Positions 7,442-15,105 of a DNA stretch of 44,240 nt are shown here, one piece after another. The translations under genes and the position numbers were made by a program. Source of the stretch: an uncultured Desulfobulbaceae bacterium (lineage in GTDB: Bacteria > Desulfobacterota > Desulfobulbia > Desulfobulbales > Desulfocapsaceae). The stretch is taken from NCBI GenBank assembly GCA_903887485.1, contig CAISPV010000013.1:1-44240 (forward strand). The letters are read 5' to 3'. Within the stretch, counting starts at the first letter, position 1; every line of letters begins with the position of its first letter. Below the pieces are notes generated by a model. It was given only the letters and a program-made list of their open reading frames with translations, searched no databases and was not told where the DNA came from.

Positions 7442-7872
7442 TATTTCCGTAGCAACGGCTCAATCTGCCCACGATAGAATTCATAGAATCTGGCCTTAAT
7501 CGCGTCCCTGACCTGATAAAAGGTCTGCATGACATGCTCCGGCGTTCCCTGTTCCTGGGAAGGATCAGCAAAACCAAAATGAAGGCGGGACTTTACTTTG
7601 CCGATAAAGACCGGACAGGATTCATTGGCGCCGCCGCAGACCGTGATGACAAAATCCCACGCCTCGCCCAGGTACTGGTTGACATGGACAGGGACATGAT
7701 GACTGATATCAACCCCTGCTTCCTGCATCACGGCAACCGCCTGAGCATTGACCCGACCTGTCGGCTCTGTGCCGGCCGAAAAGACCTGGAGCCTGTGGTC
7801 AAAGGATTGCAAAAATCCATGCGCCATCTGGCTGCGGCAACTGTTACCGGTACAGAGAATCAATATCTTCAT
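7441..7872 (-). CDS. arsC: Thioredoxin-type arsenate reductase / LMW tyrosine phosphatase family
   Basis: Low-molecular-weight phosphatase-fold protein of 143 aa. The P-loop CTGNSCRS (Cys7 nucleophile, Arg13) is followed by the two resolving cysteines Cys79 and Cys86 in VCGGANESCP, matching the C10-C82-C89 relay of thioredoxin-coupled ArsC (pI258 type), and by the DPS loop (FADPS). This favours arsenate reduction over a plain tyrosine phosphatase. I chose the ATG at 7872; a GTG two codons upstream is also possible, and neither has a clear ribosome binding site, so it is probably coupled to the gene 17 nt upstream. No arsenite exporter or ArsR regulator is nearby. Confidence 0.87.
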   Translation of the reverse strand: MKILILCTGNSCRSQMAHGFLQSFDHRLQVFSAGTEPTGRVNAQAVAVMQEAGVDISHHVPVHVNQYLGEAWDFVITVCGGANESCPVFIGKVKSRLHFGFADPSQEQGTPEHVMQTFYQVRDAIKARFYEFYRGQIEPLLRK

Positions 7873-7889
7873 GGGCACGGCAACAGCAA

Positions 7890-9092
7890 TCAGGCCGCTT
7901 GCCTCCGGTCAACCCGCTGGACCCCGGCGCTGACACCCACCTTGCCGTAATTACTGGCCCCGCACTCATTCTTGCCCAGATCCATCACATCAGCCTCTTC
8001 CTCACTCACCTCAAGAAAACCAATATTGACCTTGCGGATCTCCCCATAGACAGGGGGTTGCGGCCGCATATTCTCCTCAATAAACTCAGCAAATCTCTTC
8101 TCATTAGGCAGACGGAAGGCCACCACATGCTGTCGTAATGTCCCCAGGCTCTCCATGATAATTTGCGCATCATTGGCCTCGCTCCAGGAGGTATAATGAC
8201 CGGGTAGCACCTGGATATGATCAGGCAGATCCCGCAGACGCAGCATGAGGCTCAGATAGAGCTCCCGCGCCCATTCCGCCCACCGTCCACCGAGATCAGG
8301 TCGGCCGGCGGTACTGATAAAGACGGTATCCCCGCTGAGCAGATATTTATTGTCAATGAGATAACAGGAACTACCCATGGTGTGCCCCGGCGTATGCAGG
8401 ACCCGCACCTCCGGGCCTTTTTTGGAAAAGGTGCAGACCTGACCGTCAACAACCGGTTCATAGGGGAAGGTGGCGCCGGTAAAATCAAGCTTGCTCGCCA
8501 GCACCTTGCAGCCTTTTTCTTTCGCCAGTTGCTGGCTGCCGGAGATATAATCAGCCTGCCTATGGGTCTCAAAGGAGCGGATGATCTTGCTGCCATGCTG
8601 CTTGGCCATGGCCTTATAGACATCAATATTGCGGGAAGGATCAAAGACCATGGCCTCATCCTTATAGATCAACATATAGCTGCACGAGGCCTTGCCCGGC
8701 CGGACAAACTGGTACAGCGTATATTTTTCATCGTCACTACTGACTTTTTTGGGCACCAGGGCATTGCCCCAGCTCACGATGCCCTGCTGCAGATAGCCTA
8801 CATCGGTAAAACCATGCTCGCAGAGAAGATCAGCCACATATTTTGCCGAACCCTCCTTGGCACAGACGATCCGTATCTTCTGCCCTTTCGGCACCAGATT
8901 GATGTTCCCCTGGGCGTCTTCCATGAAATTAAAATAGGGGATATTGATATAAGGAAAGAAGTTCGGGGCTTCAACACTGAAATTGGTAAAGTCCTTGGCA
9001 TTCCGAACATCAAGCAGAACAAAATCAGGATGGCCGCTCAACCAGTCAAACAGTTCATTGGCGGTATATAAAAACGGGGTGACACTCTTCAT
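7890..9092 (-). CDS. Rhodanese-MBL fusion, persulfide dioxygenase-like
   Basis: Protein of 400 aa with an N-terminal rhodanese domain (about 1-115, active-site Cys77 in VCAKEGSA) and an ETHE1/CstB-like metallo-beta-lactamase domain (about 125-320), followed by a family-specific tail. The usual THxHxDH metal motif reads THRQADY: His177 and Asp181 are kept, but the positions of the second and third His are Gln179 and Tyr182. The remaining ligands His237 (HTPGHT), Asp255 (SGDT) and His299 (PGHY) are present, so the mononuclear iron site known in ETHE1 (His, His, Asp) is intact while a second metal site is not. Likely role: oxidation or transfer of persulfide sulfur. The ATG at 9092 follows GGAG; an ATG at 9107 lacks one. 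It is the first gene of the five-gene operon. Confidence 0.85.
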   Translation of the reverse strand: MKSVTPFLYTANELFDWLSGHPDFVLLDVRNAKDFTNFSVEAPNFFPYINIPYFNFMEDAQGNINLVPKGQKIRIVCAKEGSAKYVADLLCEHGFTDVGYLQQGIVSWGNALVPKKVSSDDEKYTLYQFVRPGKASCSYMLIYKDEAMVFDPSRNIDVYKAMAKQHGSKIIRSFETHRQADYISGSQQLAKEKGCKVLASKLDFTGATFPYEPVVDGQVCTFSKKGPEVRVLHTPGHTMGSSCYLIDNKYLLSGDTVFISTAGRPDLGGRWAEWARELYLSLMLRLRDLPDHIQVLPGHYTSWSEANDAQIIMESLGTLRQHVVAFRLPNEKRFAEFIEENMRPQPPVYGEIRKVNIGFLEVSEEEADVMDLGKNECGASNYGKVGVSAGVQRVDRRQAA

Positions 9093-9230
9093 ATTGGTCT
9101 CCATCATTACAGGATCATTAAGAAAATACGTGCAGTGGGTTCATAAAATAGACTCAATAATAGGTAATCACTTAACCTTTTTTCCGCAATTGCTTTTTTC
9201 AACACAAGCCGCCCACCTCTCCGCATCAAC

Positions 9231-9262
9231 AAAAAAGGCAGCCCCATTGCCGAGGCTGCCTT
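9231..9262 (-). terminator. Intrinsic terminator after the DRE-TIM aldolase gene
   Basis: A perfect 9-bp stem (9235-9243 with 9254-9262) and a 10-nt loop are followed on the minus strand by six T (9231-9236). It lies 25 bp after the aldolase stop and separates that gene from the persulfide operon. Confidence 0.85.
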
Positions 9263-9287
9263 GTTCAGAACATGTTTTTCGAAAAGA

Positions 9288-10238
9288 TTACAGGCCGGAA
9301 GCGACGCTGGTCATCTGGTCATAAAATTCGGTGACCTGATTTTTCTTGTCTGATTCCATGCAGGCCATGGCCGCCCTGGGATGCTGGTTGAGAACCCCGG
9401 AAACCATGTAGGGGATAAAATAGCCCCAGTCGATCTTCTCCCGCCAGGGCAGGATCTGCTCCTCAATCACCTTGATCAAGGGGCGAACCTGGAACTTGGG
9501 ATTCTTCAGGAAGGAAAGCAGCAGTTCCAGCGGGCAGTTGCCGGCGCCGCGGCCAATGCCGTAGAGGGTGGCGTCGAGATAGTTGATCCCGGAGATGATG
9601 GAGGAGATGGTGTTGGCAAAGGCGAGTTGCTGATTGTTATGGGCATGGATACCGATGGTTTTCTCCGGCATCCGCTCCATGTACATCCTGGCCAGCACCT
9701 CAATATCCTCGGAATAAAAGGCGCCGAAGCTGTCCACCAGATAGATGATGGGAACCCGGCACTTGGCCAAGTCGTTGAGTCCCTCTTCCAGGTCGCGCGG
9801 CCCCACGGTGGAGACCGCCATCAGGTTGATCGTGGTCTCGTAGCCTTTATCAATACAGTGATGCGCCAGGGCGGCAGCCTTGTCGATCTGGTGGACATAG
9901 CAGGCCACCCGGATCATATCCAGCGAACCTTCCGAACGAACCGGGATGTCGTCGTAATCGATCCGGCCAATATCGGCCATGGCCGAGAGTTTGATCTTCT
10001 TTTCCGAATCGCCGATGATGCGCCGCAGGTCTTTTTCGCCGCAGAAGCGCCAGGGGCCAACCACATTGCGGTCAAAGGCGGATTCCGAACTGAGGTAGCC
10101 AATCTCCATATAATCGACCCCGGCCTCAGCCAGGGCATGGTACACCTGCTTAACAAAGGTGTCGTCAAACTGCCATTTGTTCATTAAGCCGCCATCGCGG
10201 ACAGTGCAGTCAATAACTTTAATTTCCGGTCTGAACAT
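9288..10238 (-). CDS. DRE-TIM metallolyase, 4-hydroxy-2-oxovalerate aldolase-like
   Basis: TIM-barrel aldolase of the HMG-CoA lyase/isopropylmalate synthase/HOA superfamily, 316 aa. The metal-binding signature DCTVRDGG is at residues 10-17, and the C-terminal metal histidines are in GIHAHNN. The branch is the HOA-like stand-alone aldolase group rather than homocitrate or isopropylmalate synthase, because the length is about 300 and no regulatory domain is present. The substrate cannot be assigned. It starts at an ATG with AAGGAG about 8 nt upstream and ends before a clear intrinsic terminator. The KDPG-aldolase-like gene lies 132 bp upstream on the same strand, so the two may act on related 2-oxo acids, but there is no acetaldehyde dehydrogenase partner. 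Confidence 0.85.
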   Translation of the reverse strand: MFRPEIKVIDCTVRDGGLMNKWQFDDTFVKQVYHALAEAGVDYMEIGYLSSESAFDRNVVGPWRFCGEKDLRRIIGDSEKKIKLSAMADIGRIDYDDIPVRSEGSLDMIRVACYVHQIDKAAALAHHCIDKGYETTINLMAVSTVGPRDLEEGLNDLAKCRVPIIYLVDSFGAFYSEDIEVLARMYMERMPEKTIGIHAHNNQQLAFANTISSIISGINYLDATLYGIGRGAGNCPLELLLSFLKNPKFQVRPLIKVIEEQILPWREKIDWGYFIPYMVSGVLNQHPRAAMACMESDKKNQVTEFYDQMTSVASGL

Positions 10239-10308
10239 GGGGAATTCTCCTTTTAAAAGACATAGGCAGTTATTTCAAAATAACGATATCAAGAGTGGAA
10301 TATCGTGA

Positions 10309-10350
10309 GCGGCATAAGGAGGCGTAAGACAGCAGGAACAGCTCCTGAAC
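10309..10350. repeat. Partial, diverged copy of the structured repeat
   Basis: GCGGCATAAGGAGGCGTAAG followed by AGCTCCTGAAC matches the centre and end of the 106-bp repeat with the inner part replaced. It lies in the 132-bp gap between the two aldolase genes. A short palindrome (GTTATTTcAAAATAAC) precedes it at about 10269. Confidence 0.4.
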
Positions 10351-10370
10351 ACAGTTAATAAAGATGGGAA

Positions 10371-11000
10371 TCATACCCGATCCTGGGCAGCGCGGCAATG
10401 CTCAATGAAGGTTTTTACGTTTTGCCCGAGCAGGTCAAGGTTCTTCTCCCGCAGGGCCTTGCCACCAAAAAGGCTGGTGGAGACCCCCACCGCCGCTGCG
10501 CCCGCGGCAAAATAGTCCTGGAGATTGGCAAGAGTGACCCCGCCGACTGCCGCGAGCCTGATCCGGTCAAACGGCCCCAGCAGATCATGGATGTAACCGG
10601 GGCCACCCATGGCGCCGCAGGGGAAGACCTTGACCATATCCGCCCCGGCGGACCAGGCGGCGTACACCTCGGTAGGGGTCAGCGCCCCCACGATAATGGG
10701 GATGCCTGCTGTCTTGGCATAGTCGATCACCCTGGTATCCAGATTAGGGGTCACCAGAAACATGGCCCCGGCGGCCACGGCCCGCCAGGCTTCATCGAGA
10801 TTGCGGATGGTGCCCATGCCCAACAGTCTGCCAGCGGGCACGGCCGGACGATATTTCTCAACGATTTTTTCAGCGCCCGGGGTGTTCATGGTCACCTCCA
10901 TGGCCGTAAGTCCGGCAGCAAAGGAGACCTGCATGACCTCGCCAAAAAATTCACCTTCCACCCCCCGCAGTATGCCGATTACCGGAACATCAAGCTCCAT
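10371..11000 (-). CDS. eda: KDPG/KHG aldolase family protein
   Basis: Class I aldolase of the 2-keto-3-deoxy-6-phosphogluconate/4-hydroxy-2-oxoglutarate family, 209 aa, splitting the sugar acid to pyruvate plus an aldehyde. The Schiff-base lysine is Lys124 in MVKVFP. The catalytic glutamate (Glu35, AMEVTMNT), the arginine in ILRG (Arg12) and the loops GMGTI and VTPNLD are in place. The ATG at 11000 has GGAG about 8 nt upstream. No other Entner-Doudoroff gene is in the window, so the physiological substrate is uncertain. It precedes the DRE-TIM aldolase gene on the same strand with a 132-bp gap that contains a repeat fragment. Confidence 0.88.
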   Translation of the reverse strand: MELDVPVIGILRGVEGEFFGEVMQVSFAAGLTAMEVTMNTPGAEKIVEKYRPAVPAGRLLGMGTIRNLDEAWRAVAAGAMFLVTPNLDTRVIDYAKTAGIPIIVGALTPTEVYAAWSAGADMVKVFPCGAMGGPGYIHDLLGPFDRIRLAAVGGVTLANLQDYFAAGAAAVGVSTSLFGGKALREKNLDLLGQNVKTFIEHCRAAQDRV

Positions 11001-11089
11001 GAGACACTCCTTTTCATTTCAGATTTTTCAAAAAGTTACACTCTCAATCCGGCAATTTATTGAATGCCGAATGCCGAGTACCGAATGCC

Positions 11090-11196
11090 AAGCCGCTGTA
11101 AAAAATAACATGGCAATTTAGTTGTTTGAAGCGGCATACAAGGAGCCGTAACGAAATAGACATAAATGGCCATATTATTTCGTAACGGCTCCTAAA
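11090..11196. repeat. Structured ~106-bp repeat, copy 2
   Basis: Same orientation and nearly the same sequence as 1129-1234. The 18-bp inverted repeat (arms at about 11140-11157 and 11175-11192) is fully kept; the loop-to-loop complementarity is slightly weaker. It lies about 75 bp downstream of the hrpB stop on the minus strand, as copy 1 lies at the end of a minus-strand gene. Together with the adjoining bases it fills most of the gap 11001-11269. Confidence 0.75.
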
Positions 11197-11269
11197 CAAT
11201 CACAGGATTGAGGAATCCTACTCCAAAGGACACAAAGCGCACGAAGGATTTGCAGTTCACAGCCTGCTT

Positions 11270-13813
11270 CTATTTTCGGGGTTTGATCCGGCTGGTGGGC
11301 TGGGCCTGCCATGGGTCGTCCGGCCAGTGATGTTTAGGATAGCGGCCTCGGAGTTCCTTTTTTACCTCATGGTAGGCGCCTTCCCAGAATCCGCGCAGAT
11401 CCTGGGTAATCTGCATGGGCCGCTGGGCCGGAGAAAGCAGGTGGAGCAGTACCGGCACCGTGTTGTTGCCGACCCTCGGGGTGTCGGCCAGCCCGAACAT
11501 CTCCTGGAGGCGCACCGCCAGCACCGGCGGCTCGCCTGGGGTGTAGCGCAGCTTGATCCGTGAGCCGCTGGGCACCGTGAGGTGGGTTGGGGCTTCTTGC
11601 TCAAGCTGGCTCTGCTGCCGCCAGTCGAGCAGGGCGGCGAGGATGGCGAAGAGATCGAGTTTCTTGAGATGTTCCGCGCTCCGCATCCCGGTGAGACAGG
11701 GGCCAAGCCACTGCTCAAGGCTCTCGAGCAGGCAGGCATCCGAGACATCCGGCCAGCCCGCTTCCGGCTGCCAGAACCGCATGCTTTCGAGGCGCGCCTG
11801 CAACTCCCTCGCCTTATCACTCCAGGGCAAGACGGCGAGACCACGGCTGCGGATGCCGAAAAGCAGGGCGGCCAGCACCGCCTCGGCAGAGGGTTTTGCC
11901 AGAGTGACGGTTTCCAGAACAATCTCATCCAGCCGCAGGAGACGCTGGGCCTTCACCGTACCGCTCTGCTCTTCCCAGTACACCTTCTGCTCCCACTGCA
12001 GCCGGGATGCAAACAGGGACAGCAGGGCTTCTTTGGTAAGGGGGGCGGCAAGAAAGATGCGGCCCTCGATCCGACCCGCGTCCAGTTCGGCCACTGCCAG
12101 ATACTCGTGGACGGCGAGCCGGTCATGGGCGGGGAGAACGGCGCCGCGGCCGGAGGTCAGCTTGTACTGCCCCCTGCCCTCGGCCCGGCGCTGGGCGATC
12201 CGATCCGGGAAAGCCAGGGCCAGGAGTTCGCCCGCAATCGCCGATAGCACTACTGTGTCCCCGGCCTTGTTCCGGGTTGGTTTTGGGAGATGATCCCGGA
12301 GCTGCCTGCTGGTCTGCACCACCCGGCGGCAGGCATCAGTGTCCGCATCCAGAGATTGGGCGGCTGCCCGGCCATCGGTGCGGAAAGCAGCCAGGGCATG
12401 GAGCCGGTCTTCGATATCCGCCGAACGCTCCCTCCCCTTAATAATGTCGCGCTCGGAAAGCAGGGCCGTGAGATCGCAGGCCAGACCGGTGGCACCATGA
12501 TCAACCGCGACCAGCAGCATGTGGCCGAGGCGCGGATGGGCCGGGAGTTCAGCCATTTTCCGACCAAGGGGGGTGATGTGGCCCTGATGGTCCAAGGCCC
12601 CGAGGGCCCGCAGTACGGATTGCGCCTGGGCAAAATGGCCGGCCGGCGGCGAATCGGGCCAGCGTAGGCCGGCAGGATCATGCACCCCCCAACGGGCCAA
12701 GTCGAGTGCCAGCTGAGTCAGGTCGGCGGCCAGGATCTCCGGCGGGTCGAAGGGCTTGAGGCCGTGTTCCTCACCTGTGCTCCACAACCGGTAACAGTGG
12801 CCCGGGCCAAGGCGTCCGGCCCGACCGGCGCGCTGGGTGGCCGAGGCCCTGGAGATGCGCTGGGTGGTCAGGCGGCTGAGGCCGCTGTTGGGGTCGAACT
12901 GCAGGGTCCGTTTCCAGCCGCTGTCCACCACGGTATGGATGCCCTCGATGGTGACGCTGGTTTCAGCGATGGGCGTGGCCAGGATGATGCGCCGCCGCCC
13001 CTCCCGGTCCGGCTGCACCGCGGCGGTCTGGGCCGCAAGGCTCAGGTCGCCGTAGAGGGGATGAATGGCGATTTCGGCAGGAAGCAGGGCCGCGGTCAGC
13101 AGCGCCTGGGTCTGCCGGATCTCGGCGGCACCGGGGAGAAAGGCCAGGATATCGCCCGGCTGTTCGGTCAGCCCCCTGTGGATAACAGCAGCCACCTGCT
13201 GTGCGATCTCGCGGGGGTAGGGTTGGGACAGTTGTTGCCCGGCCCGGCTGTATTCCACGCCTACGGGATAGGTTTGGCCCGCGCCCATGACCACCGGGGC
13301 GTCATGAAGCAATCGGCTGACGGCCCCGGTGTCCAAGGTGGCAGACATGACCAGAATCTTGAGATCCTCCCGCAGGCCGGTCATCACATCAAGGCAGAGG
13401 GCCAGGGCCAGATCGGCCTGCAGGCTGCGTTCGTGAAACTCATCGAAGATGACCAGCCCCACCCCAGCCAGTTCGGGATCGTCCTGCAGACGGCGGGTGA
13501 ACACCCCAACGGTTACCACCTCCACCCTGGTGGCCGGGGAGACCTTGGACTCAAAGCGTACCCGATAACCCACGGTCTGTCCGACATCCTCGTCCAGTTG
13601 TCGGGCCATGAAGGCGGCGGCCAGACGGGCCGCAAGCCGCCGCGGCTCCAGCATCAGGATGGTTCGCCCCGCCAGCCAAGGCTCAGCAAGCAGGGCCAGG
13701 GGCGCCACCGTGGTCTTGCCCGAACCGGGCGGGGCGCTGAGCACCACGGCCTCACGGCTGGCCAGCTGCGCCCGCAGTTCCGGCAGGATCGCATGGATGG
13801 GAAGTTTGATCAT
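11270..13813 (-). CDS. hrpB: ATP-dependent helicase HrpB
   Basis: DEAH-box helicase of the HrpB family, 847 aa (E. coli HrpB is about 809). Walker A GSGKTT is at residues 30-35, the DEFH box at 124-127, then motif III MSATL, motif V-VI with QRAGRAGR, the helicase-associated domain and the HrpB C-terminal domain ending in a KHHWPDDP motif. The ATG at 13813 is chosen because AAAGGA lies 7-8 nt upstream; an in-frame extension to 13849 has no good site. The gene is monocistronic. The cellular substrate of HrpB is not settled in the literature; it is thought to act on RNA. The base composition is high-GC compared with the accessory genes. Confidence 0.95.
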   Translation of the reverse strand: MIKLPIHAILPELRAQLASREAVVLSAPPGSGKTTVAPLALLAEPWLAGRTILMLEPRRLAARLAAAFMARQLDEDVGQTVGYRVRFESKVSPATRVEVVTVGVFTRRLQDDPELAGVGLVIFDEFHERSLQADLALALCLDVMTGLREDLKILVMSATLDTGAVSRLLHDAPVVMGAGQTYPVGVEYSRAGQQLSQPYPREIAQQVAAVIHRGLTEQPGDILAFLPGAAEIRQTQALLTAALLPAEIAIHPLYGDLSLAAQTAAVQPDREGRRRIILATPIAETSVTIEGIHTVVDSGWKRTLQFDPNSGLSRLTTQRISRASATQRAGRAGRLGPGHCYRLWSTGEEHGLKPFDPPEILAADLTQLALDLARWGVHDPAGLRWPDSPPAGHFAQAQSVLRALGALDHQGHITPLGRKMAELPAHPRLGHMLLVAVDHGATGLACDLTALLSERDIIKGRERSADIEDRLHALAAFRTDGRAAAQSLDADTDACRRVVQTSRQLRDHLPKPTRNKAGDTVVLSAIAGELLALAFPDRIAQRRAEGRGQYKLTSGRGAVLPAHDRLAVHEYLAVAELDAGRIEGRIFLAAPLTKEALLSLFASRLQWEQKVYWEEQSGTVKAQRLLRLDEIVLETVTLAKPSAEAVLAALLFGIRSRGLAVLPWSDKARELQARLESMRFWQPEAGWPDVSDACLLESLEQWLGPCLTGMRSAEHLKKLDLFAILAALLDWRQQSQLEQEAPTHLTVPSGSRIKLRYTPGEPPVLAVRLQEMFGLADTPRVGNNTVPVLLHLLSPAQRPMQITQDLRGFWEGAYHEVKKELRGRYPKHHWPDDPWQAQPTSRIKPRK

Positions 13814-13922
13814 GGATATTCCTTTGTTGCTCAATTCTTGCATAAGCAATAATACCCTTTACACGGAGAACTTCCCTGCAAAAAAAATTGAACTTCCATC
13901 CATTCGACCGCAGCAACCCAGC

Positions 13923-13977
13923 CTGTACCGAATGCCACGCCGGCATCGTCCTAAAGGCTATGCCGGTACGAAATGCC
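13923..13977. repeat. Palindromic fragment upstream of hrpB
   Basis: A 7-bp stem (CCGGCAT with ATGCCGG) lies inside a larger imperfect palindrome, GTACCG...CGGTAC. The 12-mer TACCGAATGCCA at 13926 also occurs at 11079, on the other side of hrpB. The rest of the gap 13814-14117 holds the terminator at 14011 and no gene. Confidence 0.35.
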
Positions 13978-14010
13978 ATAAATAAGCTACTGTTCCTGTT
14001 TCTCTGAAAC

Positions 14011-14046
14011 AAAAAGGGATGCCCGAAAGAACGGGCATCCTTTTTT
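14011..14046. terminator. Bidirectional intrinsic terminator after the exosortase cassette
   Basis: A perfect 9-bp GC-rich stem (14017-14025 with 14032-14040) with a 6-nt loop is flanked by A5 on the left and T6 on the right. On the minus strand it ends the exosortase cassette; on the plus strand no transcribed gene precedes it. Confidence 0.85.
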
Positions 14047-14117
14047 GTTTGGAAAAATAAGACTGGTTTCAGTTTGGATTATTCGTCTTCATCTATATTG
14101 GTTTGAGACGGCAATAA

Positions 14118-14582
14118 TCATTGGCCAGCAGGCTTTACCCTGCTGTCAGCAACAAACAACTCTCCCATATCCCTATAAACAGCCATGAACCAGAACAGGA
14201 AGGGAAGTATCCATTGCCCTCCTGTTCTCCATAGTTGACTGAAGAGCAAATGAGCTATTGTTGTCGTTTGTGGGTTCGGGAAGTTTTTCCAGGCAAGGAT
14301 ACTGGCGATATCAATAAGAATGAAAACAGCAAGCCCGATGAGAATGATCGTGATCCTCCTGGTCAATTTGATCCTTGGAGTTGCCAGCATTAGTGTCAGA
14401 AAAGGTATCGTATTCCGACAACTTGTATAATCTAAAACAACAGCATGTTGAGCACATGAAAGCAGAAAAGAGCATACGAGACGCAGGAGTCCCTGATACC
14501 CCCTTTCTATCCATCCAATGAACATAAAGAGAACAAGGGAAATAACGAGCAGTTTACCCAGAAACAGCAGTTTTTCTTTCAT
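14118..14582 (-). CDS. Exosortase-associated integral membrane protein
   Basis: Membrane protein of 154 aa with about four hydrophobic helices (about residues 8-24, 30-48, 76-96 and 120-138) and no signature of a known enzyme. Its first 29 nt overlap the end of the exosortase gene, a strong sign of coupled expression. Small membrane proteins of this kind accompany XrtH-type exosortases, and I infer the same partnership here. Two invariant-looking segments are GYQGLLRLVCSF and YTSCRNTIPFL; the latter could face the membrane surface. It might assist substrate positioning or membrane assembly of the exosortase. Confidence 0.7.
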   Translation of the reverse strand: MKEKLLFLGKLLVISLVLFMFIGWIERGYQGLLRLVCSFLLSCAQHAVVLDYTSCRNTIPFLTLMLATPRIKLTRRITIILIGLAVFILIDIASILAWKNFPNPQTTTIAHLLFSQLWRTGGQWILPFLFWFMAVYRDMGELFVADSRVKPAGQ

Positions 14583-15099
14583 GCCTCACCACCATCTCGA
14601 TCCATAGCAACCACATCAAGGCAATCAGAATAAGAAAGGCCACCTGCCAGACATAATCATGGACGAACTCAGCATACTTGGGGAAAAGCTCAGTTAGCCA
14701 TGCAAGAGAGAAGAGCCTCAGGGTGTTGGCCAGAATCAGGAATGGAATTCCGGCCAGAATCGCTATCCCTTTTGCTTTCAGCGCCGATGGATAGACCAGC
14801 ACAAAGGCAACAAAGACAATCATGGCTGACATGGCCGTGCATTCCGCGGTCATGATCCATTCACCATTCTTCAGAGTGATATGGATACCATTGTGTACAA
14901 CTTGCAGACCAGAGGCCTCTATCAGGCCGCCTACGATCTTGACCATGAACTTCTGGAACGGGATTGTGGGCTCAGGGAAGAACCAGAAAGGGGTATTGTT
15001 GCCAATCAGCACCAGGAGCACAAACAGGACAAAGCTCCAGAAAGGGAAGCGGGGACGAGTGTTGGCTCCGCTTCCCTTGGTATCTGGCTTTTTGGTCAT
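14554..15099 (-). CDS. xrtH: Exosortase (XrtH-like)
   Basis: Integral-membrane cysteine transpeptidase that recognises a C-terminal sorting signal and processes envelope proteins. The 181-aa protein has the three catalytic residues of the family: Cys87 (AECTAMS), Arg128 (ANTLRLFS) and His147 (FVHDYVW), each at the end of a membrane helix. The short length without the long 8-TM core fits the XrtH subgroup better than EpsH/XrtA; the subtype is an inference. It starts 6 nt after the LamG gene stop with no strong ribosome binding site, so it is probably translated by coupling. Its only visible substrate is the protein encoded directly upstream. Confidence 0.85.
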   Translation of the reverse strand: MTKKPDTKGSGANTRPRFPFWSFVLFVLLVLIGNNTPFWFFPEPTIPFQKFMVKIVGGLIEASGLQVVHNGIHITLKNGEWIMTAECTAMSAMIVFVAFVLVYPSALKAKGIAILAGIPFLILANTLRLFSLAWLTELFPKYAEFVHDYVWQVAFLILIALMWLLWIEMVVRHERKTAVSG

Positions 15100-15105
15100 G
15101 GGTGC

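Noticed and set aside
12680-13852. 390-codon open frame on the plus strand across hrpB
   Set aside because: It is antisense to the HrpB core, has no recognisable motifs, and is rich in Gly/Pro/His as expected of a shadow of a GC-rich gene.
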